DNA from: Porphyromonadaceae bacterium UBA2751
GTDB lineage: Bacteria; Bacteroidota; Bacteroidia; Bacteroidales; Muribaculaceae
NCBI GenBank assembly: GCA_002353285.1
Contig: DEJJ01000023.1
Coordinates: 10,260-74,259 of the forward strand
Direction of reading: 5' to 3'
Length of the DNA stretch: 64,000 nucleotides
Shown here: in pieces, positions 49,184-58,503 of the stretch
Layout of the letters: each line of letters starts with the position of its first letter
How positions within the stretch are numbered: the first letter of the stretch is position 1
The notes under the pieces: generated by a model
Databases searched by the model: none
What the model was told of the DNA's origin: nothing
The model's input: only the letters and a program-made list of their open reading frames with translations
Made by a program: the position numbers and the translations under genes

Positions 49184-50445
49184 AAAAGAAAGAAATAATA
49201 ATAGCATTATTAGTTCTCTTGATGGTTTGCGCCATGGGCTTCACTGTGGCGGCGCAGTCGGCAAGTCTGGGTGTTTCATCGCCCAAGACGATTACAGGCG
49301 TGGTGGTATCGGCTTTTGATAAGGAACCACTTAAAGGCGTTTACGTTCGTCTTAAAGGTACCAATATAGGTGTAGCGACTGATATAGATGGGCATTTTAA
49401 CATAGAGGCGCAACTGGGAGACACTTTATCTGTGAAAGTCTTAGACTGCGATGAAATAGAGGTGGCAGTTGATGCTCAGCAGTTAAGAATATCTTTATAC
49501 AACTTCGTGTCTGGTTGCTGTTATGGCGAGAATCTGCCACAAGGGGTGTTTGGCACTGTTTGTAATGAAGACGAGAAGGCCCTGCAAGGTGCAACAGTCA
49601 CGGCACTGCCATCGGGCAATAGCGTCGTCACCGATTCTAAAGGTTATTTCAATATCACAAAGATTAAGGAAAGTGACAAATCACTTAGAGTCGAGCATCC
49701 ATCTTACAAGACTATTCAAGGGCGAATATTAGGCAACTGCTTCGAGATTTGGCTTGAGAGAAACATCGTGACAGGTCAGGTTCTGAGTGCCGAAGATGGA
49801 GAGCCAGTTATCGGAGCATATATTCGTGTAAAAGGCACAAAAAACGGTACCGCCTCTGATTTTGATGGCAAGTTCAGCATTTGCGTTACCGATGGCACTT
49901 TTCTCACTGTGTCATGCCCTGGACTTAAGCCACAAGACATTGTCGCCGACAGTCGCAAGCCCATGACAATAGAGCTTGAAGTTGATGAGAATGCTCCTAA
50001 TTATTTGACAAGTTCTTTTAATGTAATTGGCATTATTCAAATGGATTCCCTCGATTTTGTACTGCCTGAGAGTGAGTTCCTGATTGAACAAAAATATAAC
50101 AAAGATTTGCAAGGTGAGTTCTACCAGTTAAAACAAACCGATATTGGGAGAGCAAAATGGCTCCTTGACCGTGAAATAACTCGGAGAGAATATCTGCCTG
50201 GTACTGGACCTATGCCGCTCGAAAACTACGCTAAGCAATATTTTGGAGTCAAACGCAATGGCCACCGCTTGATTTATATCAATCTGGTTGCGAAAGCAAA
50301 TCTGGAAAGCCATGATTATATTGACCAAAAACTCGTAGTAGTCTTTGACGGAGGCGACAAATATGGTCGTGCCTTGATTGATTTGGACACCGAAGGCATT
50401 GCATATATCGGCATCAATGGGCCAAAACCTGTTGTGAAAAACTAA
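49180..50445 (+). CDS. Secreted protein with three carboxypeptidase-regulatory-like domains
   Basis: 421 aa. Signal peptide to about 25 (MAFTVAAQ region), then three CarboxypepD_reg-like beta-sandwiches: ITGVVVSAFDKEPLKGVYVR with GTNIGVATDIDGHF, GVFGTVCNEDEKALQGATV and VTGQVLSAEDGEPVIGAYIR with GTASDFDGKF. The first and third are close repeats. A distinct C-terminal domain follows (about 290-421). There is no TonB-dependent receptor barrel, although this domain usually precedes one. Cotranslated with the lipoprotein upstream; likely surface or periplasmic. Confidence 0.75.
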   Translation: MKKKEIIIALLVLLMVCAMGFTVAAQSASLGVSSPKTITGVVVSAFDKEPLKGVYVRLKGTNIGVATDIDGHFNIEAQLGDTLSVKVLDCDEIEVAVDAQQLRISLYNFVSGCCYGENLPQGVFGTVCNEDEKALQGATVTALPSGNSVVTDSKGYFNITKIKESDKSLRVEHPSYKTIQGRILGNCFEIWLERNIVTGQVLSAEDGEPVIGAYIRVKGTKNGTASDFDGKFSICVTDGTFLTVSCPGLKPQDIVADSRKPMTIELEVDENAPNYLTSSFNVIGIIQMDSLDFVLPESEFLIEQKYNKDLQGEFYQLKQTDIGRAKWLLDREITRREYLPGTGPMPLENYAKQYFGVKRNGHRLIYINLVAKANLESHDYIDQKLVVVFDGGDKYGRALIDLDTEGIAYIGINGPKPVVKN

Positions 50446-50454
50446 ATATTAAAT

Positions 50455-50646
50455 AACGTGAGTTCGACGAATTTATCATTTGATAATCATTGCGTTAGCA
50501 ACTCACACTCTAAGATAGAGGGGGTTGGGGGGGGAGCATGAAACTCTCTCATAAGGAAATCATACTCCTCAGTCGCTTCGCGACAGTTCCTCTATCTTAG
50601 AGGAGCAGCCTGATATACATCCATATATTTCCGTCGAACTCACGTT
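50455..50646. mobile_element. MITE-like palindromic element
   Basis: Outer perfect 15-bp inverted repeat AACGTGAGTTCGACG (50455-50469) / CGTCGAACTCACGTT (50632-50646); inner perfect 14-bp repeat CTCTAAGATAGAGG (50508-50521) / CCTCTATCTTAGAG (50589-50602). Between them a run of G (GGGGGTTGGGGGGGG) and a tight hairpin GTCGC/GCGAC in TCCTCAGTCGCTTCGCGACA. No ORF. The outer repeat begins right after the previous gene. Non-autonomous mobile-element layout, and a part of a class of palindromic intergenic repeats common in gut bacteria. Confidence 0.75.
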
Positions 50647-50727
50647 AAATAATATAATCACATATCTTTTGAGAATATTAGTGTTTCTGTTTGAGAAAAG
50701 TTGTTCATAAATTAGTGGGCTATTATT

Positions 50728-50757
50728 TTGTTATTATGAGTTAATGGCGTAACTTTG
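50728..50757 (+). promoter_or_regulatory. Promoter of pta-ackA
   Basis: TTG (50728-50730), 19 bp, TAACTTTG (50750-50757). Confidence 0.75.
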
Positions 50758-50798
50758 CCGAAGATTAGAAAACTACTTGAAAACATCAACACAAAACA

Positions 50799-51812
50799 AT
50801 GGAACAACTCTTTATCGACCTTGAGAAGAAAGCTGTTGCATGTCCGCAACGCTTAGTACTACCCGAGAGTTTTGAACCACGCACACTGCAAGCCGCCAAT
50901 CTCGTGATTGAGCGCGGTGCTGCTAAAGTTATCCTCATTGGCGACAAGAACCAAATCGTTGCCAAAGCACAGGAACTGGGTTTCAACAACATCGAGAAAG
51001 CCACATTTATCAATCCTGCTAATGCCCACGAGCTTGAGCATTACGCTCAGCTGCTGCAAGAACTTCGCAAGAAAAAAGGCATGACAATCGAGCAAGCACG
51101 CCTCACTGCTGCCGATCCTCTCTACCTGGGATGCCTTCTCATCAAGAACGGCGATGCCGACGCTCAAGTGGCTGGTGCCGAGAACACTACCGGCAACGTG
51201 CTGCGTGCAGCTTTCCAAGTGCTCAAGACTGCTCCTGGCGTGAGTGCCGTGTCGGGTGCATTCATCATGCTGTTGCCCGAGGGTAGCCCCTACGGCGAGA
51301 ACGGAACTATGGTGTTTGCCGACTGCGCAGTCATCCCCGACCCCGATGCAAGCCAGCTTGCTCAAACTGCAGTGCTCACCGAGCGCACCGCACGCGACAT
51401 TGCAGGAATCGACCCCAAAGTGGCAATGCTGAGCTTCTCGACCAAGGGTAGCGCAAGCCATGAGAAGGTTGACAAAGTGACCGAGGCCCTGCGTCTCGCA
51501 CGTGAGATGAACCCCAACATGAAGATTGACGGTGAACTGCAAGCCGATGCCGCCATCGTGCCCAGTGTGGGTGCTTCAAAGGCTCCTGGCAGCGACATCG
51601 CCGGCAAGGCCAATGTGCTCGTCTTCCCCAACCTCGAGGTTGGAAACATTGCCTATAAGCTCGTGCAGCGCCTTGCAGGTGCCACCGCTGTTGGTCCAGT
51701 GCTTCAAGGACTTGGCGCTCCTGTCAACGACCTGTCGCGCGGCTGCTCGCCCGACGACGTCTATAAGACCATCCTCCTCACTTGCAACCAAGCCATCAGC
51801 AAGAAAGGTTGA
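50799..51812 (+). CDS. pta: Phosphate acetyltransferase
   Basis: 337 aa, the short form without the N-terminal regulatory DRTGG domain. Conserved family blocks: PQRLVLPESFEPRTLQAA, DADAQVAGAENTTGNVLRAAFQ, KGSASHEKVDKVTEALRLA and the C-terminal GPVLQGLGAPVNDLSRGCS. Converts acetyl-CoA + Pi to acetyl-phosphate + CoA. Followed after 53 bp of short repeated ACTCATA sequence by ackA; single operon. Confidence 0.95.
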   Translation: MEQLFIDLEKKAVACPQRLVLPESFEPRTLQAANLVIERGAAKVILIGDKNQIVAKAQELGFNNIEKATFINPANAHELEHYAQLLQELRKKKGMTIEQARLTAADPLYLGCLLIKNGDADAQVAGAENTTGNVLRAAFQVLKTAPGVSAVSGAFIMLLPEGSPYGENGTMVFADCAVIPDPDASQLAQTAVLTERTARDIAGIDPKVAMLSFSTKGSASHEKVDKVTEALRLAREMNPNMKIDGELQADAAIVPSVGASKAPGSDIAGKANVLVFPNLEVGNIAYKLVQRLAGATAVGPVLQGLGAPVNDLSRGCSPDDVYKTILLTCNQAISKKG

Positions 51813-51865
51813 TGTCAGAAATCACAGAACTCATAACTCATAACTCAAAAACTCATAATTTAACT

Positions 51866-53074
51866 ATGAACATTCTAGTGCTCAACTGCGGCAGTAGCTC
51901 TGCCAAGTACAAACTCATCGAGGTAAAAAGCAACACCATCCTTGCCGAGGGAGGCGTTGAGAAAATTGGGCTGCCCGACGGCTTCATCAAGATGAAACTC
52001 GCCGACGGCAAGAAGAATATCGACTTGGGCCAAATCAACCACGACGGCGCTATCAAGGCAATCCTCGATGCGCTCGTGAATCCCGAGTTTGGCTGCATCA
52101 AGAGCCTCGACGAGATCGACGCTGTGGGCCATCGCGTAGTGCATGGCGGCGAGAAGTTCAACAAGAGCATGCTCATCACCCAGGAGGTTAAGGACATGAT
52201 TAAAGAGTGTTACAACATCGCACCCCTTCACAACCCTGTGAATATGGCTGGCATCGATGCTATCACCAAGGTGCTCCCCGACGTGCCACAGGTGGCTGTA
52301 TTTGACACTGCATTCCACCAGACCATGCCAAAGCACGCCTACCTCTACCCTCTGCCCATGAAGTACTACGAGGAGGACCATGTGCGTCGCTACGGCTTCC
52401 ACGGCACTAGTCATCGCTTTGTTTCGCGCCGAGTGTGCGAAATGCTGGGTACCGACTGGCAAGACAAGAAAATAATATGCTGCCACATTGGTAACGGCGC
52501 CAGCATTAGCGCAATCAAGAATGGCGAGAGCATCGACACATCGATGGGTCTTACCCCAACCGAGGGCCTCATGATGGGAACTCGCAGTGGCGACGTTGAT
52601 CCAGGCGCCCTCATATTCCTCATGGAAAAATACAATCTCACTGCCAAGGACCTTATGCGCATCGTGAACAAAGAGAGCGGAGTGCTAGGCATTACTGGCA
52701 TCTCGAGCGACATGCGTGAGATTTGCGACGAGATCGACAAGGGCAACCCCATTGCCAAGCTTGCTATGGACATGTATGAACTGCGCATCTTGAAGTACAT
52801 AGGCGCCTATGCAGCCGAGCTCAATGGCGTGGACATCATCGCATTCACCGGTGGCGTGGGCGAGAACCAAACTCCCACACGACGCAACCTGTGCCGCAAC
52901 CTCGAGTACCTGGGAGTGAAAATCGACGAGGAACTCAACGACAAGCTGTGGCGTGGCAAGGAGGGCGAAATCAGCACTCCCGAGAGCAAGGTCAAGGTGG
53001 TTGTGGTCATGACCGACGAGGAGTACATGATCGCACGCGACACCGAGGCTATCGTCGAGGGACGCGAGCCCTAA
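51866..53074 (+). CDS. ackA: Acetate kinase
   Basis: 402 aa from ATG 51866 (MNILVLNCGSSSAKYKLIEV), the canonical acetate-kinase start; the longer frame from 51782 is only upstream repeat DNA. AVGHRVVHGGEKF, GFHGTSHRFVSRR and CHIGNGASISAI are active-site blocks. Makes acetate and ATP from acetyl-phosphate, or the reverse. Together with pta it supplies or removes the acetate handled by citrate lyase downstream. Terminator at 53113. Confidence 0.97.
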   Translation: MNILVLNCGSSSAKYKLIEVKSNTILAEGGVEKIGLPDGFIKMKLADGKKNIDLGQINHDGAIKAILDALVNPEFGCIKSLDEIDAVGHRVVHGGEKFNKSMLITQEVKDMIKECYNIAPLHNPVNMAGIDAITKVLPDVPQVAVFDTAFHQTMPKHAYLYPLPMKYYEEDHVRRYGFHGTSHRFVSRRVCEMLGTDWQDKKIICCHIGNGASISAIKNGESIDTSMGLTPTEGLMMGTRSGDVDPGALIFLMEKYNLTAKDLMRIVNKESGVLGITGISSDMREICDEIDKGNPIAKLAMDMYELRILKYIGAYAAELNGVDIIAFTGGVGENQTPTRRNLCRNLEYLGVKIDEELNDKLWRGKEGEISTPESKVKVVVVMTDEEYMIARDTEAIVEGREP

Positions 53075-53112
53075 ACTCATTCACACCGCCACACAGGCGC
53101 TAAATCACAACC

Positions 53113-53154
53113 ACAAGGTGGACTCAATTCTCATGTGAAATTGGTCCACCTTGT
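53113..53154 (+). terminator. Terminator of pta-ackA
   Basis: ACAAGGTGGAC (53113-53123) pairs with GTCCACCTTGT (53144-53154), extended by CAATT/AATTG; followed by TTTC. The 53155-53448 stretch is AT-rich with only the citD promoter. Confidence 0.88.
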
Positions 53155-53338
53155 TTCATTTTCAGTTTATCACTTTTTTCGCATTTTTTTTAAAGATTTT
53201 AAGTCATCCACCCCGCACAACTTCAAAGTGAAACCGCCTCAATCAAAACAATTAAAAAATCATTTTCCTCAGCGCTTTTTTCAATCGTGAATTTCTTTTA
53301 AATTAATGTATTTCAGGCGTTTTTTTCATTGAAAAACT

Positions 53339-53369
53339 TTTGTCAGTTCCAAAATAATACCTACTTTTG
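53339..53369 (+). promoter_or_regulatory. Promoter of the citrate lyase operon
   Basis: TTTG (53339-53342), 19 bp, TACTTTTG (53362-53369); leader about 75 nt. Confidence 0.75.
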
Positions 53370-53448
53370 CTTGCTATTTAACATGAATAATAAATTTTTT
53401 ATTATAACACCAATTTTTTAAACAACATTAAAACCAAAAACGAACCTG

Positions 53449-53727
53449 ATGGAACTAAAAAATGCAATGGCCGGCACTCTTGAGTCGGGCGACATTCTTA
53501 TCCAAATTGCGCCATCTGACGTTGACGGACTACACATTGAGCTCGACAGCACGGTAGCCTATCAATTTGGCGAGCAAATCAAGAAAGTGATCACCAACAC
53601 CCTGCAAGAATTGGGCATTAACAAAGCAAATGTGAAAGCAACCGACAAGGGCGCTCTCGACTGCACTATCAAGGCACGCGTTACCGCTGCCGCTGTGCGC
53701 TCGACCGGCGTTGATGTCTGGGCTTAA
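53449..53727 (+). CDS. citD: Citrate lyase acyl carrier protein (gamma subunit)
   Basis: 92 aa. GTLESGDILI near the N-terminus contains Ser13, the expected attachment site of the phosphoribosyl-dephospho-CoA prosthetic group. The rest (HIELDSTVAYQFGEQIKKVI) fits CitD. Without the prosthetic group, made by the CitG part and attached by CitX downstream, citrate lyase is inactive. First gene of the cluster. Confidence 0.93.
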   Translation: MELKNAMAGTLESGDILIQIAPSDVDGLHIELDSTVAYQFGEQIKKVITNTLQELGINKANVKATDKGALDCTIKARVTAAAVRSTGVDVWA

Positions 53728-53762
53728 TCGTTTACTCAAACCTTTTAAACTTTCAAGAAATT

Positions 53763-54653
53763 ATGGAAAGATTAAGAAGAACAATGATGTTTGTTCCAGG
53801 TAACAATCCTGGTATGATGGCAGACGCATATATCTATGGTCCCGATTCTATAATGCTCGACCTTGAAGACAGTGTTACAATGGCAGAGAAAGATACTGCC
53901 CGCCTGCTCGTGTATAACGCACTTAAGACTATCGACTACGGCGATACCGAAATGGTCGTTCGCATCAACCCATTAAACACTCCTTATGGAAAGAAAGACA
54001 TCGAGGCCGTTGTAAAGGCTGGCGTTGATGTAATTCGTATGCCTAAGACCGAGACTGCCGAGGAGGTAATCGAGGTAGAACGCGAGATTGAGAAAGTAGA
54101 AAAAGAACTCGGATGCGTGGGCCGCACTCAAATCATGGCAGCCATCGAGAGCGCTCTTGGTGTTGTTAATGCTTATGCAATTGCAACAGCCTCTAAGCGC
54201 ATGATGGGTATTGCACTTGGTGCCGAGGACTACAGCGCTAACCTCAAGACTCAGCGTACTCCCGAAGGCAGTGAGCTGCTTCTCGCTCGCGAGACCATCG
54301 TTGTTGCTGCCCGTGCAGCTGGCATCGACGCCCTTGATACTGTATACTCTAACCTCAACGATATGGAAACCTTCCGCAACGAGGTTGAGGCCATTAAGAA
54401 GCTTGGTTTCGATGGCAAGTCGATTATCAATCCACGACAGATTGAGGTTGTTAACGAGGTATTTGCTCCAAAGGAGAAAGACATCCAGAAGTCACTTACC
54501 ATTCTCGCCGCCATCAAGGAGGCCGAGAAGAAGGGTTCGGGCGTTATCGCTGTCAACGGTAAGATGGTTGACCGCCCAGTAGTTTTAAGAGCACAACGTA
54601 CAATCGACCTGGCTATAGCTTCAGGCATTTTAACAAAGGAGGATTTACAATGA
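53763..54653 (+). CDS. citE: Citrate lyase beta subunit (citryl-CoA lyase)
   Basis: 296 aa. RTMMFVPGNNPGMMADAYIYG and IMLDLEDSVTMAEKDTAR are the CitE TIM-barrel motifs; FDGKSIINPRQIEVVNEVF is the conserved C-terminal block. Cleaves citryl-thioester to oxaloacetate and acetyl-thioester. Overlaps citF by four bases (ATGA). Its last codons contain the AAAGGAGG that serves citF. Confidence 0.95.
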   Translation: MERLRRTMMFVPGNNPGMMADAYIYGPDSIMLDLEDSVTMAEKDTARLLVYNALKTIDYGDTEMVVRINPLNTPYGKKDIEAVVKAGVDVIRMPKTETAEEVIEVEREIEKVEKELGCVGRTQIMAAIESALGVVNAYAIATASKRMMGIALGAEDYSANLKTQRTPEGSELLLARETIVVAARAAGIDALDTVYSNLNDMETFRNEVEAIKKLGFDGKSIINPRQIEVVNEVFAPKEKDIQKSLTILAAIKEAEKKGSGVIAVNGKMVDRPVVLRAQRTIDLAIASGILTKEDLQ

Positions 54654-56185
54654 ACAGCATAAAAGACAGAGCAGATCTCATCGCAGCTGCTGCACAAAAA
54701 ATGGGTAAAGACGTCTTCAAAGACGGCATCGTTAAGAACAGCACACCACGCCACGACTTGCAACGTCAGGCTGGCAAAGTGGTAACCCTCGAGGAGGCCA
54801 TTAAGAAGAGCGGCCTTAAGGACGGCATGACCATCTCGTTCCACCATCATTTCCGTGGTGGCGACAAGGTTGTCAACATGGTTGTTGGCAAACTCGCCGA
54901 GATGGGATTCAAAAACCTGCACCTGGCTTCTTCAAGCCTCATCAACGTGCATGAGCCTCTCATTGAGCACATCAAGAACGGTGTAATCACCAAGATTTCA
55001 ACTTCTGGTCTCCGTGGTGAGCTTGCTACCGAGATTTCTCATGGCCTCATGGATGAGCCCGTTGTGTTCCGTTCTCACGGTTCACGTGGCTATGCCATCG
55101 CCACTGGTGAGCTCCACATCGATGTTGCATTCCTTGGAGCATCTTCAAGCGACCCATTGGGCAACGCCGCTGGTTTCTCACTCAGCGAGAACGCTAAGAG
55201 CATCTGCGGTTCTCTTGGCTACGCACTCCCCGACGCTAAATATGCCGACACCACAGTTATCCTTACCGACGACTTGGTCGACTATCCTAACCGCCTGAAC
55301 GCCATCAGCGAGGAAGACGTCGACTACGTTGTTGTTGTTGACTCGGTGGGCGACTCAAGCAAGATTGCTTCGGGTGCTATTCGCGACACCAAGAATCCAC
55401 GCGACATCCTCCTCGCCAAGAAGGCTGCCAAGGTAGTTATCAACAGTGGCTACTTCGAGAACGGCTTCTCATTGCAGACTGGCTCGGGTGGCGCTTCGCT
55501 CGCAGTTACCAAATATCTGCGCCAAGCCATGATCGATAAGGGCATCAAGGCCCGCTTCGCCCTCGGTGGCATCACAAGCCACATGGTGAAACTGCATCAG
55601 GAAGGCCTCATCGACCGCCTCATCGACGTGCAGTCGTTCGACAAGGTTGCTGCCGAGTCGCTCATGAACGACCCAATGCACAAGAGCGTTTCGGCCAACG
55701 AGTATGCCGCAATGCTTGAGCCAGGTTCGGCAACTCACTATCTCGATGTTGTAATCCTCTCGGCACTTGAGGTTGACGTTAACTTCAACGTTAACGTGCT
55801 CGTTGGTAGCGACGGTATCATCCGTGGCGCTATTGGTGGCCACCCCGACACCGCTGCCGACTCTGCCCTCTCTGTCATCGTTTGCCCATTGCTGCGCGGA
55901 CGCATCCCATGCGTTGTCGACGAGGTTACCACTCTCATCACCCCAGGGTCTACTGTTGATGTTGTGGTTACTGAGTTTGGCATTGCTGTCAATCCTCGTC
56001 GTCCCGAGCTCAAGAAGCGTCTGCAAGATGCTGGCATCGAGATTGTTGAGATTACAGCACTGCGCGACCGTGCCAAGAGCATCATTGGCGAAGCTGCTCC
56101 TCTGCCATTCGGCGACAAGGTTGTGGGCATCGTCATGAACCGCGACGGCTCGGTTATGGATGTTATCAAGAACATTAAGGACTAA
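54650..56185 (+). CDS. citF: Citrate lyase alpha subunit (citrate CoA-transferase)
   Basis: 511 aa, full length. GMTISFHHHFRGGDKVVNMV, SHGSRGYAIATGELHIDVAFLGA and FENGFSLQTGSGGASLAVT are the CitF blocks; the last part VVTEFGIAVNPRRPEL is the CoA-transferase tail. Transfers acyl carrier from acetate to citrate. Its ribosome site AAAGGAGG lies in citE eight bases before the ATG, unusual for this phylum. Confidence 0.96.
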   Translation: MNSIKDRADLIAAAAQKMGKDVFKDGIVKNSTPRHDLQRQAGKVVTLEEAIKKSGLKDGMTISFHHHFRGGDKVVNMVVGKLAEMGFKNLHLASSSLINVHEPLIEHIKNGVITKISTSGLRGELATEISHGLMDEPVVFRSHGSRGYAIATGELHIDVAFLGASSSDPLGNAAGFSLSENAKSICGSLGYALPDAKYADTTVILTDDLVDYPNRLNAISEEDVDYVVVVDSVGDSSKIASGAIRDTKNPRDILLAKKAAKVVINSGYFENGFSLQTGSGGASLAVTKYLRQAMIDKGIKARFALGGITSHMVKLHQEGLIDRLIDVQSFDKVAAESLMNDPMHKSVSANEYAAMLEPGSATHYLDVVILSALEVDVNFNVNVLVGSDGIIRGAIGGHPDTAADSALSVIVCPLLRGRIPCVVDEVTTLITPGSTVDVVVTEFGIAVNPRRPELKKRLQDAGIEIVEITALRDRAKSIIGEAAPLPFGDKVVGIVMNRDGSVMDVIKNIKD

Positions 56186-56208
56186 ACCGACAATTTGAAT
56201 TCTAAATA

Positions 56209-56718
56209 ATGGAGATTACGCTTGACATGTTGCTGGCAAGCCGTGACCGCAGAGTTGAAATGCAACACTCGTTGAGGGAGAAACACCCCAACTTCACTCT
56301 TGTGTGCCTCACGGTGATAATGCCAGGCAACGTTAAGCGTAATCTTTCCTCTTTAATCGTCTCACAAGCAGCCATCAACGCCCTGTTAGGCCGCCTCGAG
56401 GGCAACATCGTCGATGTTGTGACTCGCGACCTGCTCACGGGCTATGAAGCTTATGTAGTGACCTCGCTTTCCCAACGTGAAGCTAAGCTCATTGCATGCG
56501 ACATCGAGGACTCTCATGAGCTGGGCCGCTTGATGGACATCGACGTGCTTGATGCCAATGGCACTCCTGTCAAGCGCGAAACCGTGGGGTCGCAGCCACG
56601 CCGATGCCTGCTGTGCGACAATGAGTCAAGGTATTGCATGCGCAACCGCACTCACACGCCACAACAACTCAATGCCAAAATCCAAAACATGGTCAATGCC
56701 TATGTTCAACAACTATGA
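56209..56718 (+). CDS. citX: Apo-citrate lyase phosphoribosyl-dephospho-CoA transferase
   Basis: 169 aa. GRLMDIDVLDANGTPVKRET and PRRCLLCDNESRYCMRNRTHTP are the CitX catalytic blocks, including the Cys cluster. It loads the prosthetic group on CitD. Overlaps the CitC-CitG gene by 17 bases, indicating coupled translation. Confidence 0.9.
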   Translation: MEITLDMLLASRDRRVEMQHSLREKHPNFTLVCLTVIMPGNVKRNLSSLIVSQAAINALLGRLEGNIVDVVTRDLLTGYEAYVVTSLSQREAKLIACDIEDSHELGRLMDIDVLDANGTPVKRETVGSQPRRCLLCDNESRYCMRNRTHTPQQLNAKIQNMVNAYVQQL

Positions 56719-58459
56719 CATAGTGGAAATGCCACTCACCGTTAAGCGCAACCGCACAATGGTCGAGAACTTTCTTGCCAAGAGCGACTTGCGACTTGAT
56801 GATGTCGACTACTATGCCGCAGTTGTCGATCGCGACACTTACGACATCCTTGCTGGAGGTGGCTTTGAGGGCGACATCATCAAGTGCATTGCCGTGAGCG
56901 ACTCACTGCGTGGCACTGGGGTGAGCCAGCAACTCATCTCCCACCTCATCTCGCAGATGAACGCTCGTGGGCACAACAGCGTCAAGGTGTATACCAAGCC
57001 TGGCAACATCGACATTTTTGAGAGTTTAGGCTTTAAAACTTTGGGCAAGAGCAGCAAGGCTATCCTGCTCGAAAACGGGCTTGATGGACTCTCCACCTAC
57101 GTCAATTACCTCAATTCGCTCAAGCGCGAGGGCAACAACGGAATGATTGTGATGAATGCCAACCCATTCACCTTGGGCCACCAGTATTTGGTGGAGCAGG
57201 CTGCAGCGCAAGTCGACAACCTCTATGTCATCGTCGTTGCCGAGGATAAGTCGCTATTCACAAGCTACGAAAGGCTCGCAATGGTCAAGGCGGGATGCTC
57301 CCACATCAAGAACGTGACAGTGTGCCACGGGAGCAGTTACATCATCTCGGCAGCAACTTTCCCTTCCTATTTCATCAAGCAGGCAAGCGACGCTGCAATG
57401 GCGCAAATCGAGCTCGACCTCGACATCACGGCCAGCCACATCGCTCCTGCGCTGGGAACGACGGTGCGCTTTGTAGGCAGCGAGCCCACCGATGAACTCA
57501 CACAAGCCTACAACACAGCCATGCACCACATCTTGCCACAACGCGGAATCAAGGTTGTGGAACTACCTCGACTTGAGCGTGGAGGCAATGCAGTGAATGC
57601 CAGCCATGTGAGAAAGCTACTCACAACTGACCAGCCAATGCAGGCACGTGATTTTGTCCCTGCCACTACCCTCCCCTATATTGTGGCTTGGCTTGCCACC
57701 TACGCCTTGCAACAGGAACTTGACCTCACTCCCAAGCCTGGTCTCGTCGACTCTCACGACAGTGGCGCGCACGCCGACATGGACTATGCCACAATGCAGC
57801 GCAGCATCATTGCACTAAGGCCCTACTTCACCCAACTTGCCATCATGAGCAGCAGCACTACCTTGCCTGAAGCATCGCAACTGCAGCAGTTAGGCATCGA
57901 TGCCGAGAAAACCATGCTCAAAGCCACTGGTGGAGTGAACACTCACCGCGGCGCCCTATTCTCAATGGGGCTGGCTGTGGTGGCTGCGTGCCATGTAGTC
58001 GCTACTGGCCGCAGTGGAGATATTCTTGACCAATGGAGCAAGACCGTGGCAAGCATTGCAGCTCAAATGAATGGTTGTAACGACTCTCACGGTAGCAACG
58101 TCAAGAAGCAGCACAATGTGGCTGGAGCTCTCGACATAGCTCGCACAGGGTATCAAGAGGCAACCAACTGGACAAAGTTCTATCTCCACAACCGCAACGA
58201 CCAGCACATCAAGCACAAGACTTTATTATTAATAATGTGTAGCCTCGACGACACTAATGTCATCCACCGCGTGGGTTACGACTCTGCACAGCAGGTCAAA
58301 CGCGATGCACGTCAATTGCTCGAGAACTTCAGCATCGAGGGTCTCAAGCAAATGAACAATCGCTTCATCGACCAAAACATCTCTCCTGGCGGTGCGGCCG
58401 ACATGCTCTCGCTCACATTTTTCCTTTCAGCGATAATTCATAATTCAGATAATAATTAA
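56702..58459 (+). CDS. CitC-CitG fusion: citrate lyase ligase plus triphosphoribosyl-dephospho-CoA synthase
   Basis: 585 aa from ATG 56702; the longer frame from 56549 lies within citX. Residues 1 to about 340 match CitC: GNAT-like N-terminal part (GVSQQLISHLISQMNARGH) and the nucleotidyltransferase signature MNANPFTLGHQYLVEQAA; it acetylates the CitD thiol with ATP and acetate. From about 350 to the end it matches CitG: LTPKPGLVDSHDSGAHADMD and GGVNTHRGALFSMGLAVVA, which makes the prosthetic-group precursor. Separate genes, or CitX-CitG fusions, are the usual forms, so this pairing is notable. Last lyase gene before aconitase, 44 bp ahead. Confidence 0.9.
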   Translation: MFNNYDIVEMPLTVKRNRTMVENFLAKSDLRLDDVDYYAAVVDRDTYDILAGGGFEGDIIKCIAVSDSLRGTGVSQQLISHLISQMNARGHNSVKVYTKPGNIDIFESLGFKTLGKSSKAILLENGLDGLSTYVNYLNSLKREGNNGMIVMNANPFTLGHQYLVEQAAAQVDNLYVIVVAEDKSLFTSYERLAMVKAGCSHIKNVTVCHGSSYIISAATFPSYFIKQASDAAMAQIELDLDITASHIAPALGTTVRFVGSEPTDELTQAYNTAMHHILPQRGIKVVELPRLERGGNAVNASHVRKLLTTDQPMQARDFVPATTLPYIVAWLATYALQQELDLTPKPGLVDSHDSGAHADMDYATMQRSIIALRPYFTQLAIMSSSTTLPEASQLQQLGIDAEKTMLKATGGVNTHRGALFSMGLAVVAACHVVATGRSGDILDQWSKTVASIAAQMNGCNDSHGSNVKKQHNVAGALDIARTGYQEATNWTKFYLHNRNDQHIKHKTLLLIMCSLDDTNVIHRVGYDSAQQVKRDARQLLENFSIEGLKQMNNRFIDQNISPGGAADMLSLTFFLSAIIHNSDNN

Positions 58460-58503
58460 TTCATTTTTTAATAGTTATAACTAATTAAATTTCTAAATTC
58501 ACT

